From an uncultured archaeon (lineage in GTDB: Archaea; Thermoplasmatota; E2; DHVEG-1), in contig CABMCU010000141.1 in NCBI GenBank assembly GCA_902384685.1, positions 1 through 48,816 of the forward strand: 48,816 bases of DNA, read 5' to 3'. Both the position numbers and the translations under genes were made by a program. A model generated the notes under the pieces. The model worked only from the letters and a program-made list of their open reading frames with translations, had not been told where the DNA came from and ran no database searches. Below, piece after piece: positions 1 through 8,893 of the stretch. Numbering within the stretch: the first letter of the stretch is position 1; each line of letters opens with the position of its first letter.

Positions 1-1
1 A

Positions 2-541
2 TCATACACCAAAACCTGGTGGGACGCATGGCGAGGCTATATGTATGATGATGCACAAACTAAAGATCCTCGATGGGGCGGGTTTACATGGTTTAATCCA
101 AGCGACACATCTGGCAACCTCTATGATATAGTTCACTACAAATGGATCGATCAAAAGTTACAGAACATCCACAGCGAAATGGAAATTTGGATGAGTTGTA
201 CCACAGGACAAAACTTCGGACCAGAAATATACCTAGAACATGGTGGTGCACTTTGGTATGGAAACGCAGGAACTGGATTATGTCCACAAGAAGACTTACT
301 CGATGACATGTGGCTAAAAGACATGACGAGAAATGGTACAAGTGTAGGACAAGCGTTTTCATCTTATGTGTGGTTACACCAGCGAGATTTTACCGCTAAA
401 TTAGACGATCCAGCAAAATATGATATGTCAATGTACGGCTCTTCTACTATGCAAGTAACCAACGTACAAGTGATATACGGTGATCCAACCTTAACCCTTT
501 GCAGCCCAGAGTGGACCGAACCAGTACCAGTTCTACCATAA
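2..541 (+). CDS. C25 (gingipain-like) peptidase, C-terminal fragment cut by the window edge
   Basis: The reading frame is open from base 2 and ends with TAA at 539-541; the 5' part lies outside the window. The visible ~179 residues contain YLEHGGALWYGNAG and, near the end, VIYGDPTLTL. These match the C-terminal part of the C25 peptidase domain, where a gene product typically ends its catalytic fold with a GDPSL/GDPTL strand. The two other C25-like genes in this window end the same way (LLGDPSLQIGG, LLGDPTLKIGG). The predicted role is an extracellular cysteine endopeptidase. The catalytic His and Cys are not in this fragment, so activity cannot be judged. It ends in a short proline-rich tail (EPVPVLP) with no C-terminal membrane segment. 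A papain-like or other caspase-fold peptidase is the main alternative. Confidence 0.6.
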   Translation, partial: SYTKTWWDAWRGYMYDDAQTKDPRWGGFTWFNPSDTSGNLYDIVHYKWIDQKLQNIHSEMEIWMSCTTGQNFGPEIYLEHGGALWYGNAGTGLCPQEDLLDDMWLKDMTRNGTSVGQAFSSYVWLHQRDFTAKLDDPAKYDMSMYGSSTMQVTNVQVIYGDPTLTLCSPEWTEPVPVLP

Positions 542-553
542 AACATCTCTCTC

Positions 554-580
554 TTTTTTTTTATTTTTTTTATTTTTTTT
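554..580 (+). terminator. T-rich terminator
   Basis: Twenty-seven bases that are almost all T (only two A) begin 12 nt after the peptidase stop codon. Archaeal RNA polymerase terminates at such T tracts without needing a hairpin. Confidence 0.6.
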
Positions 581-980
581 CTCATCTCTCTATGATGAAT
601 TTTGATTTTTTTTTTTAATCATTTAAATGAATCTTCAAGGAGACAACTCTTTACCTATTTTTTAGAGGCCGAATAAAAGCATGAAAAAAGAAAATAATTG
701 ATATGGTTGTTCAATGATCGTATCGGGTATGTTACCGAGAGAAAACAGCATGTAAACACAATTTCAGAAACTCGATAATCAAACATTTTTATCTTAATAT
801 TCACTAGGGTGTATTATTTTAATTCCTTGCAATGAACGTACTTTTTATTGCGTTTGATCAGTTTTCTCTAAAATATTATAGGATGATTTAAAGTTTAATT
901 TTACAAAGTAGCAAAGTTATATTAGATAAAAGGAGAAAAAATAACCATTGTCATCTATTCCCTAGATGTTTTCCTTTTCC

Positions 981-1002
981 TTCTCTTTCTTAAGAAAGAG
1001 AA
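981..1002. repeat. 22-nt perfect palindrome
   Basis: The 11-nt arm TTCTCTTTCTT is followed directly by its reverse complement, so the segment is fully self-complementary with no spacer. It could form a hairpin or bind a dimeric protein. It lies ~170 nt before the zinc-ribbon gene, too far for a core promoter element, so a terminator or processing hairpin is at least as likely. Confidence 0.5.
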
Positions 1003-1117
1003 ACAGAGAAAATGTAATGTTTTTCATTTTACCCCTTCGCATTTCCCTTTTCCTCCAAATTATTAAGCCCTGTTACCATAATATTTATTAGCACAAATAA
1101 CATGGTGTTCGGAGGAT

Positions 1118-1177
1118 ATGTTTTTAAAGAAAAAATTGTTATTAATTTTTAAAATAGGAGAGCGAAATAAAACATGA
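1118..1177 (+). CDS. Possible 19-residue basic leader peptide
   Basis: ATG at 1118 follows GGAGG, although the spacing is only 2 nt. The frame stays open for 19 codons (MFLKKKLLLIFKIGERNKT). Its TGA overlaps the ATG of the downstream gene as ATGA, the usual sign of translational coupling. The peptide is short, Lys-rich and hydrophobic. The short Shine-Dalgarno spacing makes this weak, and it may simply be leader sequence. Confidence 0.25.
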   Translation: MFLKKKLLLIFKIGERNKT

Positions 1178-2031
1178 CAAACTATTGTCCTCATTGCGCA
1201 GTTGAATTAATACCAGGTTCAAAATTCTGTTCAGCGTGTGGAAAAAACGTTGAACAACCTCCTGTAACTAATATACAGACTCAACCGCAACACCAAGAAG
1301 AACAACAACAGACGTCCGTACCGCCATCAACACCACTGAAATCGAGAAAAAAATTAATAATTGGTATTTCAGCAATTATTATAGCTGTGATCATTGTATC
1401 GATTTTCTTATTATATCTTCTAGGTGGTACTAACTCTTTTAGTAGTGCTGATAGTCGATTTGTTGGAGACTGGGAACAAAATACGCTGGAGAGTCCATTT
1501 CTTTGGAAATTTAATAGCAATAGCACATTAGAGACAGGATTTTCTGGTGGTGCGATGCATAATAATGGTACATGGAAAGTCAAAGACACCCAGCTCTGTC
1601 TATATAATAATGCTGTGTGTTATACCTATGAATTTTCAAATAATGGAAACACGTTAACATTGAATATCGTTGGGATAAGTGATGTTTACCCTGTAAATAT
1701 AATTTTGACAAAAAAAGGTCAACAAGAAATCAACCTAACCCCAGATGTAAAGTGTGCAATAAATACATCAACAAATAGAATAACAGTTACGTCTACAAAT
1801 GCAAATACAAAATGGAGGGACATCGTAATTACAACTAGTCCTACCGCAAACTGGGAGGTTTTTAACGTTCATAATGTCGCTCTAGCTAAAATCAATATTA
1901 CCGCTACAATAACTACAGATGTCACTGTCGGTGATTATATAGTTTTCGTAGACATTAATGGTGATGTTACCGTGACAATGAAATATATACCTACGAATTC
2001 ATTACTTGGAACTTGGATTGTAAACGTCTAA
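1174..2031 (+). CDS. Zinc-ribbon, single-pass membrane protein with extracellular beta domain
   Basis: The 285 residues start with a zinc ribbon (YCPHCAVELIPGSKFCSACG, Cys 5, 8, 19, 22). A Gln/Pro-rich linker follows, then a positively charged stop and one membrane helix at about residues 60-84. The remaining ~200 residues lie outside. Residues ~95-175 look like a small lipocalin-like domain (GDWEQ ... FLWKFNSNST ... GTWKVKDTQLCLY), as in archaeal and bacterial proteins that pair a zinc ribbon with a DUF5640-like domain. The last ~90 residues form a second beta-rich domain. The ribbon would be cytoplasmic. No function is known. An AGGAG precedes the ATG by about 12 nt. The gene may be coupled to the mini-ORF ending in ATGA. 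Confidence 0.8.
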   Translation: MTNYCPHCAVELIPGSKFCSACGKNVEQPPVTNIQTQPQHQEEQQQTSVPPSTPLKSRKKLIIGISAIIIAVIIVSIFLLYLLGGTNSFSSADSRFVGDWEQNTLESPFLWKFNSNSTLETGFSGGAMHNNGTWKVKDTQLCLYNNAVCYTYEFSNNGNTLTLNIVGISDVYPVNIILTKKGQQEINLTPDVKCAINTSTNRITVTSTNANTKWRDIVITTSPTANWEVFNVHNVALAKINITATITTDVTVGDYIVFVDINGDVTVTMKYIPTNSLLGTWIVNV

Positions 2032-2188
2032 ATCTGTATATCATTTGTATGTATTATAACGGAATCTCTCTTCTTTTTTATCATTGATTTGCTTAAAAAC
2101 ATGTGTTAAAACCGTAATAATGATTTTCCGATACAAGTATATAACAATTTTATTTTTTTATTTAGAAGTCTTGATTTGAGGCTAGTTA

Positions 2189-2605
2189 TTACTTATTGTT
2201 ATAGCATTTATGAAACTTGTATCCGTAATAAATAGCGCCTGTATGTCCATCTTGCTGGATCTTTCTAAATGTGCTTTCGACCTTCATTCCAATTTTAACT
2301 TCGTCTAAGGGACAGTCAACTATCTGGGCTGTTATCTGAGGACCTTCTTCGAGTTTAATGATCGCAATCGGATACGGCGTCTGTTCTTCGAAATCATCAG
2401 GGCCAACGTGGATAATTGTGTACGTCACCACTTCTCCTTTTCCGGTCAGTTTAATTTCCTTCATGTTCCCTATACTCTTTCTTCGACAGTACGGGCAGGA
2501 TTCTCGTGGTGGGAAAAAAACTCGTTCGCAAGTCCCGCATTTATTGCCCATGAAGTTGTACCGCTGCGGGATTTCTCTCCAGAATCGTGCGACGCCTTCT
2601 TTCAT
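2189..2605 (-). CDS. DUF35 zinc-ribbon/OB-fold protein, scaffold of the thiolase-HMG-CoA synthase complex
   Basis: The 138-residue protein has a rubredoxin-like zinc site (CGTC at Cys23/26 and CPYC at Cys37/40) followed by an OB fold (GKGEVVTYTIIHVGP ... PYPIAIIKLEEG). Members of this family in archaea hold acetoacetyl-CoA thiolase and HMG-CoA synthase together and form part of a shared CoA-binding site, so acetoacetyl-CoA is passed on without release. It is the last gene of a minus-strand operon. Its ATG lies 2 nt after the thiolase stop codon, which fits the scaffold role. The length is normal for the family. Confidence 0.93.
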   Translation of the reverse strand: MKEGVARFWREIPQRYNFMGNKCGTCERVFFPPRESCPYCRRKSIGNMKEIKLTGKGEVVTYTIIHVGPDDFEEQTPYPIAIIKLEEGPQITAQIVDCPLDEVKIGMKVESTFRKIQQDGHTGAIYYGYKFHKCYNNK

Positions 2606-2607
2606 TG

Positions 2608-3774
2608 TTACATCGCCTCCAGGATATGAATAACACAGGTTGCTCCAGAGCCACCTACATTATGAGCAAGCCCTATTTTTCCGTCTTTGACTTGTCGTTT
2701 CCCTGCATCACCGCGTAACTGCATGGTGAGTTCAACGATCTGCGCAACCCCTGTTGCTCCAACAGGATGACCTTTTGCTTTTAAACCACCACTCGTATTA
2801 ACTGGTAATGAGCCGTCTAAGGTGGTGATCTTATTATCGATAGCTTTGCCGCCTTTTCCCTTTTCAACAAACCCTAGGTCTTCGATAGCACAGATTTCTC
2901 CGATGGTGAAACAGTCATGTACTTCTGCGAAATCGATATCTTTCGGAGTCAGATTCGCTTGTTTATACGCCATTTTTGCCGCATATACGGTTGCATCAAG
3001 TGTGCAAATATCTCTTCGTCCATGGAGTGCAAGAGTATCTGAGGCTTGTCCTGAACCAATAATTTTGATAGGTTTGTCTGTGTATTTTTTTGCTTTTTCC
3101 GCAGCACAGAGAACAAGAGAGGCTGCGCCATCACTCACGGGAGAGCAGTCCAGAAGTCCCAAAGGATACGCGACGGTTGTTGCCCTTATAACCGATTCTA
3201 ATGAAATAGGTGATTGATACTGCGCATAGGGGTTAAAAGCACCGTTGGCATGGTTTTTCACTGCTACTTGTGCGAGTTGTTCTTTGGTTGTCCCATATTC
3301 ATGCATATGTCTAGTCGCGATCATCGCGTAGATGCCAGGGAATGTAGCACCAAAGAATGCTTCCCATTCCTGGTCAGATGCTGTCGCGAGGATCTCTGTC
3401 GCTTCAGATCCCCCAACATCATTCATTTTTTCAACTCCACCAACAACCACAATATCATTGATACCTGAAGCTATGGAGAGATACCCTTCACGAACTGCAA
3501 GACCGCCCGAAGCACAAGCTCCTTCGACACGAGTTGCTGGGATATGAAGCTGTGAAAACCCGGAGACTTCAGCGACAAGAGCGCCAATATGTTCCTGGTC
3601 GACGAATCGCCCAGAGCTCATAGAACCAATATAAAGGGCATTGATATCTTTTCCCTCAATTTTCGCATCAAGAATTGCTTTTGACCCCGCTTCTGCGATA
3701 AGTTGTCTAAACGATTTATCCCATAGTTCACCAAATTTTGTTAGACCTACTCCAATAACCGCAACCTCTCTCAT
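2608..3774 (-). CDS. Acetyl-CoA C-acetyltransferase (archaeal thiolase)
   Basis: The enzyme condenses two acetyl-CoA to acetoacetyl-CoA, the first step of the mevalonate route to archaeal lipids. It has 388 residues, typical of the archaeal SCP2-thiolase-like family. The nucleophile Cys87 sits in GACASGG, the HDCF motif ([12 protein letters not shown]) is present, and [14 protein letters not shown] holds the catalytic His. The gene lies between HMG-CoA synthase (6 nt before) and DUF35 (2 nt after), so co-translation is likely. The equilibrium of this reaction is unfavourable, and the complex with HMG-CoA synthase pulls it forward. Confidence 0.95.
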   Translation of the reverse strand: MREVAVIGVGLTKFGELWDKSFRQLIAEAGSKAILDAKIEGKDINALYIGSMSSGRFVDQEHIGALVAEVSGFSQLHIPATRVEGACASGGLAVREGYLSIASGINDIVVVGGVEKMNDVGGSEATEILATASDQEWEAFFGATFPGIYAMIATRHMHEYGTTKEQLAQVAVKNHANGAFNPYAQYQSPISLESVIRATTVAYPLGLLDCSPVSDGAASLVLCAAEKAKKYTDKPIKIIGSGQASDTLALHGRRDICTLDATVYAAKMAYKQANLTPKDIDFAEVHDCFTIGEICAIEDLGFVEKGKGGKAIDNKITTLDGSLPVNTSGGLKAKGHPVGATGVAQIVELTMQLRGDAGKRQVKDGKIGLAHNVGGSGATCVIHILEAM

Positions 3775-3780
3775 TTCTTC

Positions 3781-4830
3781 TCACTCCCAAAATAACAAGT
3801 TTGTCATTTTTGCATAAGTCCCGTAATCGACATATTCTTTGTCAGCGACCAGTTGTGCAACAGATGGTGCTTTCTCTCGTGAAAGTCGAGTAATATTATT
3901 AGTGACAGTCATGTCAAACCCGTCGCTTCCTGCACCTGATCCGTAACTTGTCATGAAGATCCGGTCACCTGGTTTCGCGACATCTAAAACCGATGCAAGG
4001 CCAATCATCGATGCACCAGAATATGTGTTTCCTATGTACGGCACTAAAAGTCCTTGTTTTACTTGATCCATAGTAAATCCAAGTTTCTTTGCGACATTCA
4101 CTGGGAATTTCCCGTTTGGCTGATGGAATATCGCGTAGGTATAATCCTGTGGTTTTGTTTGTGCTTTTGTCATGAGGTTTGTTGCACAGTTCGTAATATG
4201 TTTAAAGTACGCAGGTTCTCCGGTAAATCGTCCGCCATGGGATGGATATTTCATTTCTGCTCGTCGCCAGAAATCGGGGGTGTCAGTCGTGTAGGAAAGA
4301 GTATGATTTATGGTCGCAATGACATTGTTTTTTCCTATAATGAATGCAGCCCCACCAGCGGATGCAGAATATTCGAGTGCGTCCCCAGGTGCTGCTTGGG
4401 ATGTATCTGCCCCAATAGCGACCCCGTAGTCGATCATGTCTGCTTTAACAAACCCAAGGCAGGTTTGTATAGCAGCGGTTCCTGCTTTGCATGCGAACTC
4501 GTAATCGGCAACCATCAGGTCTGGTGTTGCACCAATTGCTTCTCCAACAATGGTTCCTGTCGGTTTGACCGCATAGGGGTGTGATTCACTCCCGACGTAG
4601 ATAGCACCAATATCTGAAGGATTGAGTGTGCAGCGTTTTAGTGCCGCACGTATCGCTTCAACACTAATAGTTGCGGTATCCTGATCAACAGAGGGCACTG
4701 ATTTTTCAAAAATTCCTAACCCTCGGCTGATGGCTTGTCCATCTTTTCCCCAGACTGCTGCGATTACCTCTGCTTTAATACGGTACCGAGGTATATGCGC
4801 TCCATAACTTACAACGCCTATTTGCTCCAT
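3781..4830 (-). CDS. Hydroxymethylglutaryl-CoA synthase (archaeal)
   Basis: The enzyme joins acetyl-CoA and acetoacetyl-CoA to give HMG-CoA. It has 349 residues, the usual archaeal length. The catalytic triad is visible: Glu82 in VGSESHP, Cys114 in [10 protein letters not shown], and the His in [10 protein letters not shown]. It is the first gene of the minus-strand operon HMGS > thiolase > DUF35. A TATA-like TTTTAAG near 4868-4875 (read on the minus strand) would start transcription shortly before the ATG. HMG-CoA reductase, the next enzyme, is not in this window. Confidence 0.95.
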   Translation of the reverse strand: MEQIGVVSYGAHIPRYRIKAEVIAAVWGKDGQAISRGLGIFEKSVPSVDQDTATISVEAIRAALKRCTLNPSDIGAIYVGSESHPYAVKPTGTIVGEAIGATPDLMVADYEFACKAGTAAIQTCLGFVKADMIDYGVAIGADTSQAAPGDALEYSASAGGAAFIIGKNNVIATINHTLSYTTDTPDFWRRAEMKYPSHGGRFTGEPAYFKHITNCATNLMTKAQTKPQDYTYAIFHQPNGKFPVNVAKKLGFTMDQVKQGLLVPYIGNTYSGASMIGLASVLDVAKPGDRIFMTSYGSGAGSDGFDMTVTNNITRLSREKAPSVAQLVADKEYVDYGTYAKMTNLLFWE

Positions 4831-4912
4831 AATAAATCCAACATGAGGAAAAACAAAAAAGACTACTTAAAAGTACCGTTTGATGTTCGACAATTGCCGT
4901 AATAAAAAATGG

Positions 4913-5809
4913 TTAGCCTGATAGTGTGATTTTCTTTCCACCTTTCAAGGCTTCGACGGATTGTTCCGCTACTTTCTCAAGTTTGTCATTATCCATCAAT
5001 TCTTTCCGTGCCTTTAGGTTCTGGCTGCGGAGGATTTCTCTGTTTTCCTGAAGTTGTTTTATTCGTTCATTTTTCACAGAGATGATTTTTGATCTCATCT
5101 CCGAGGCTTTTTCATGGTTACTCTGTGCTTCTTCTCGTAATTCAATGTATTTCTTATGTTTCTTGTTTGCTTCACCAATCAACGTTGCGATTTCGTAGAC
5201 TAATTTTTTGTACTCTTCGTGTTTCTGCTGGCTTTCATCATAATATTTTTGAACCTTCTCGTGTTCTTTGTCTGCTTTCTGGAATAATTCAGTGATTCCC
5301 TTATCCGTATCTGAGAGATCTACTTCGATGAGTTGTTGTTTCTCCATTTGTTTTTTGATTTCAGAAAATTCTTTCCGTTTTTGTTTTATCTGATCAATTA
5401 GCTTATTTTCCTTTCTGGTATTCATAATGGTGGTTTCTTGCTCGTATTCCATCATTTGAATATCTGCTTTTATTTCCTCAACACGGAGCGGGAGGTTTTT
5501 AATAACTTCTCCTTTTTTCTTCCGTTTCGCGTCAATCAGTTCCTTTGCCTGTTGTTGATATTGATTCCTTTTTTCTTTGTGCTCCTTCATCTTTGCAACA
5601 AGTTTTTCTCGTTCTTTCTTTAATTTATCCATATCAGTTTTGAGTTCTTTGCGTTTCTCATTAAGCAAATCTCGTTCTTCACGAAATTGTGTAGCTATTT
5701 GGTTGAGTTCGTTACGTTTCTCGATCAGACTCTGGAATTTCTTCTCTGCATTCTTGAGTTGCTCTAGATCTTGTTTCTTTGTAGATTCTTTTTCTATCAC
5801 TGAAAACAC
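4913..5809 (-). CDS. Archaeal coiled-coil protein (COG1340-like)
   Basis: Almost all of the 298 residues are charged heptads rich in Lys, Glu and Gln, with no signal peptide or membrane helix. The pattern (EKRNELNQIATQFREERD near residue 35) fits the uncharacterised archaeal COG1340 family, whose members are often mislabelled as phosphoserine phosphatase. Nothing enzymatic is visible. The only break in the coil is around residues 95-110, and the last ~30 residues (VEQSVEALKGGKKITLSG) are less helical. It may be a cytoplasmic structural or chromosome-associated rod. The gene is not clearly in an operon: it is separated by 82 nt from HMG-CoA synthase and 44 nt from the next gene. Confidence 0.85.
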   Translation of the reverse strand: MFSVIEKESTKKQDLEQLKNAEKKFQSLIEKRNELNQIATQFREERDLLNEKRKELKTDMDKLKKEREKLVAKMKEHKEKRNQYQQQAKELIDAKRKKKGEVIKNLPLRVEEIKADIQMMEYEQETTIMNTRKENKLIDQIKQKRKEFSEIKKQMEKQQLIEVDLSDTDKGITELFQKADKEHEKVQKYYDESQQKHEEYKKLVYEIATLIGEANKKHKKYIELREEAQSNHEKASEMRSKIISVKNERIKQLQENREILRSQNLKARKELMDNDKLEKVAEQSVEALKGGKKITLSG

Positions 5810-5853
5810 CCTTTTTTTTTTGATATTGAATTAATCTCCCATTATAAGGTTTA

Positions 5854-8733
5854 CTACTCCTCTTTCAACCGGATCCGGACCTGGTTTTTACCTTTAACCG
5901 CTATCCATGGTATTTGAAGATCAGCAATATTGTCAGCAGGGATTGTGACTTCTACAATATTTTTTTGTTTTCCATTTATATAGAAAAAGACTTTCACATT
6001 ACGTGCTGAGACCGTCCCGTTATTTGAAATGCTACAGGACGTAGTAACCTTCTCTCCCGGGTTAAATACCGTCGGCCAGTGAGAGACGCCATCGAGTTTA
6101 AGGAGCGTTTTTCCTTCTTTAATCATTGCAATAACTGCGATATGTTCTGCTTTCTTTTTTCCTGTTTTTTTCACATATGCGGTTACTTCTGTCCAATCCT
6201 TCGATTTGTTGTTGTTTGTCGGTGTGATGATAATCTGCACTGTTTTTGATGATCGACCGTCGATAACGGTTGTCGGCGGTTCTACAGTGATCATCCATTT
6301 TGATGAACGTATTGTTTGCTGCGCAAATATTTCATAGGATTGTGTTTTCTTGGTTGGGTTTTGGAGTGTCAGCTTAAAAATTGCCTTATCCGTTGCTTCG
6401 ATTTCTTTAATCCGATCCGTGCAGATGATGCGAACATGTTTCGTGGTAAACACAAGAGCTAGAATAATCAGGATGAATAAAATAATTACCATAAATATAC
6501 TGGCAAGCACAATCGCACCATACGAGCCGAATATCTCATTCAAACCTAGCGTTTTTGCCGCGTTGTCAAATAGGGTGTAGATATTTTCAAAGAAATCTCC
6601 TCCGATGACGTGGACCGTGACATTGAAGGTTGCGGTGGTGTTGGTATCGCCATCTGAAGTAACGGTGATGGTGATGATATCTGAGTCGAGAGTTGTGTTT
6701 TTTGGTACTTGAATAACGACCCTGGCATCGTTGGTATTGGTGCTTTCCCCTATTGGTAGATTTTTAATACTTTCTCGTGGGATAAGCGGCCAGAGGTTCT
6801 TCGAAGAAGCGGTAATCGTGTAGCTATCGACATCGTTAATGGCACCGGTATTATTGTTTTTAATAACAAAGTAAAAGGTACGGTTTTCTCCTTTACTCAG
6901 GTTGATACTTTTTGAGTAACTGAGTATTTCTACATCATACTGGATTGCGTCCTTTGAGATTTCAGCAGAAACTCCTTGGCGAACTATTCCTGTGTATCCG
7001 TTTATAATGACAGCCAGGGTAATACTGTTACCGTAAGCTTCCTTGAGATTACTTAGTGATTTTATAAATACGTGAATATTAGTCGAGCTGTTTGCTGAAA
7101 CCGGTGTTGATCCAGGAATGGTGATTTCCCAATCTCCTGTCTTTTCTCGTTCAGCGTAACTGATCTGAAGCGTATCTGCTTTTTCGCTGTTGACGCTAAG
7201 GATATATTCAACGGTTCCCCCTGGAATAATTTTCCTGTTCGAAGGATTGCTTGTAATATCCGTGATTTTGATGTTCTGTGTTTCTTCAAGTTTCACTCTA
7301 AGAGCAGAGGGGCAATCGCTCGAATCATACAGTAATTTCACAGTAGCACTTGTCCCATTTTTCAGAAACACACCAAGTCTAATTCTATGCCCATACGAAA
7401 TTTCTTTATCTGAACCAGAAAAACTAAACGTAACTGGTTTGTTTGGTTTTGCTAGTGCCTCAAGGATCTTTGGTTTATCGAGTTCTATTTGAGATGAAGC
7501 GAACGTGGTATTATCGTCATAGAGAGTTGCGTTGATTGTAATTTTTCCTTTGAAGATATTGAGGATTTGGTAATAATCGAAGTACAAATCCGCTGAAATA
7601 TCAGTTACCTTGAGGATTTTGTTTCTGTCAAATGATTCAGTAGTCCAAAGTATCGGTGTTTCTGTTAATTTAATACTTCCGTTTTTTGTTTCGGGCCGAT
7701 TTTCATTCATTTCTGCATTGGTGTGAAGGTATAAGACACGAATATCTTCTTCTGATATTTTTGCTGGTATAGTGACTGAGGCAGGGTGATTTGCGGAGTC
7801 ATAGATCAAGGATGATGATACCATGGAATTGATAATTTCAGTGAAGTCGCCTGTGGTGATGTTGCTTTCTTCTAGTACTGATAATATATCTTTTATAGCA
7901 GTTCCGATGTCTTGGAGTGTTTGTATTTTGCTGCGATTTTCCAAAAAGTTTGCTATTTTCTCCAATCGTGCGAGATTTATATATTTTGTTAGAAGGGTTG
8001 GTATTGTTTTATTACATGGAATGATTTCAACTGTAAAGATCAGGCTTTCTCCGGGCTTTAAGGTATGATTTATATTTGTAAGGGTTATTTGTTGATTGTA
8101 ACTATCACTTAAAAGCTCTGGTGTAAGTTTAATTGTAGTGTTTTTTATGAGCTTTGGCAACGGCAGCGCTGAATTCATATTCATTGAGTAGAGTCCTACC
8201 GTGACATTGTCCCCAGATTTTTGTAGTGTTGTAGGCGGTTTGAAGTATAAATTATAAAAGACATCTCCATTGATTTTTACAGAGTCGTTACCAGTGTATG
8301 TGTATTCCTCGACGATTCGATATGGATTGGGTAAGAACAATTCGTAATCACCGAGTAATCCAAAAAGAAAGCTGAAATTATAATCTGAGGAATTTTCGAG
8401 GAGATATATGAGCCAAGATGAGCTAAACCACGTAAACCATTGATCCATATTGATACTATATTTTGGAAGAAGTTTCGAGGTGTTTTTTATGAAAAGATTT
8501 GGTGGGTATTGGGAATCGTTTTGTTTTGTTGGGAATATTTGTGAAAGGGATGCAAAACCAAACTCCGAGGAATTATCATTTCCTGAAAAGTTAAGAGCAT
8601 CGGTGAAATATAAGGTTGTATTTCCAGAGCTGGATTCTGCAAGAACTGGATTTAGGGTCAGTACAGGTAAGAGATACCCTAGAATAAGGATGAATGTAAA
8701 TAATATTGATCGGTGCGCTTTTAGCGCTTTCAT
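5854..8733 (-). CDS. Large signal-anchored surface protein with NEW3/CARDB-like Ig domains
   Basis: The 959 residues start with a signal peptide or signal anchor (hydrophobic core ~10-30, ending VLAESSSG). A ~700-residue Asn/Thr/Ser-rich beta region with many N-glycosylation sequons follows. The part around residues 500-720 resembles NEW3/COG1361-type Ig-like domains. One membrane helix lies at about 737-762, followed by 197 further residues that again look like two Ig-like domains, the last CARDB-like (VFNPGEKVTTSCSISNNGTV). No catalytic motif is seen. It is probably a cell-surface or S-layer-associated protein. A TATA-like TTATATAAAT lies at 8771-8780, and GAGGTTGAG precedes the ATG. The last domains would face the cytoplasm if both hydrophobic segments span the membrane. 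Confidence 0.8.
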   Translation of the reverse strand: MKALKAHRSILFTFILILGYLLPVLTLNPVLAESSSGNTTLYFTDALNFSGNDNSSEFGFASLSQIFPTKQNDSQYPPNLFIKNTSKLLPKYSINMDQWFTWFSSSWLIYLLENSSDYNFSFLFGLLGDYELFLPNPYRIVEEYTYTGNDSVKINGDVFYNLYFKPPTTLQKSGDNVTVGLYSMNMNSALPLPKLIKNTTIKLTPELLSDSYNQQITLTNINHTLKPGESLIFTVEIIPCNKTIPTLLTKYINLARLEKIANFLENRSKIQTLQDIGTAIKDILSVLEESNITTGDFTEIINSMVSSSLIYDSANHPASVTIPAKISEEDIRVLYLHTNAEMNENRPETKNGSIKLTETPILWTTESFDRNKILKVTDISADLYFDYYQILNIFKGKITINATLYDDNTTFASSQIELDKPKILEALAKPNKPVTFSFSGSDKEISYGHRIRLGVFLKNGTSATVKLLYDSSDCPSALRVKLEETQNIKITDITSNPSNRKIIPGGTVEYILSVNSEKADTLQISYAEREKTGDWEITIPGSTPVSANSSTNIHVFIKSLSNLKEAYGNSITLAVIINGYTGIVRQGVSAEISKDAIQYDVEILSYSKSINLSKGENRTFYFVIKNNNTGAINDVDSYTITASSKNLWPLIPRESIKNLPIGESTNTNDARVVIQVPKNTTLDSDIITITVTSDGDTNTTATFNVTVHVIGGDFFENIYTLFDNAAKTLGLNEIFGSYGAIVLASIFMVIILFILIILALVFTTKHVRIICTDRIKEIEATDKAIFKLTLQNPTKKTQSYEIFAQQTIRSSKWMITVEPPTTVIDGRSSKTVQIIITPTNNNKSKDWTEVTAYVKKTGKKKAEHIAVIAMIKEGKTLLKLDGVSHWPTVFNPGEKVTTSCSISNNGTVSARNVKVFFYINGKQKNIVEVTIPADNIADLQIPWIAVKGKNQVRIRLKEE

Positions 8734-8747
8734 TTCTTCTCAACCTC

Positions 8748-8760
8748 GATAGTTACTATC
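8748..8760 (-). promoter_or_regulatory. Palindrome at the predicted start site of the 959-residue surface protein gene
   Basis: GATAGT and ACTATC flank a single central base, a perfect 13-nt inverted repeat. The TATA-like box is centred near 8775, so the predicted transcription start falls at about 8750, inside the palindrome. This is a typical operator position for an archaeal repressor. Binding is not shown. Confidence 0.35.
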
Positions 8761-8893
8761 TACCTTGTTATTATATAAATCTTTGTTTACAATAGCTACC
8801 ATTTCTTTATAAATATAATATGTGACATATTTAATAAGGTTGTGGGCATCTTCTTCCTATAACATGGAAGAGTTAGTTATGAAGAAAAAATGT

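Larger units (their letters stand above)
542..1117. other. AT-rich gap without a recognised gene
   Basis: About 575 bases without a convincing ORF on either strand. It holds the T tract after the peptidase gene, a 22-nt perfect palindrome at 981-1002, and a TATA-like stretch near 1079-1090 that could drive the zinc-ribbon gene. I see no tRNA, CRISPR repeat or insertion sequence end. Confidence 0.5.

Noticed and set aside
4054-4584. 176-codon ORF antisense to HMG-CoA synthase
   Set aside because: The opposite strand encodes a complete HMG-CoA synthase with its catalytic residues; this is a shadow frame.
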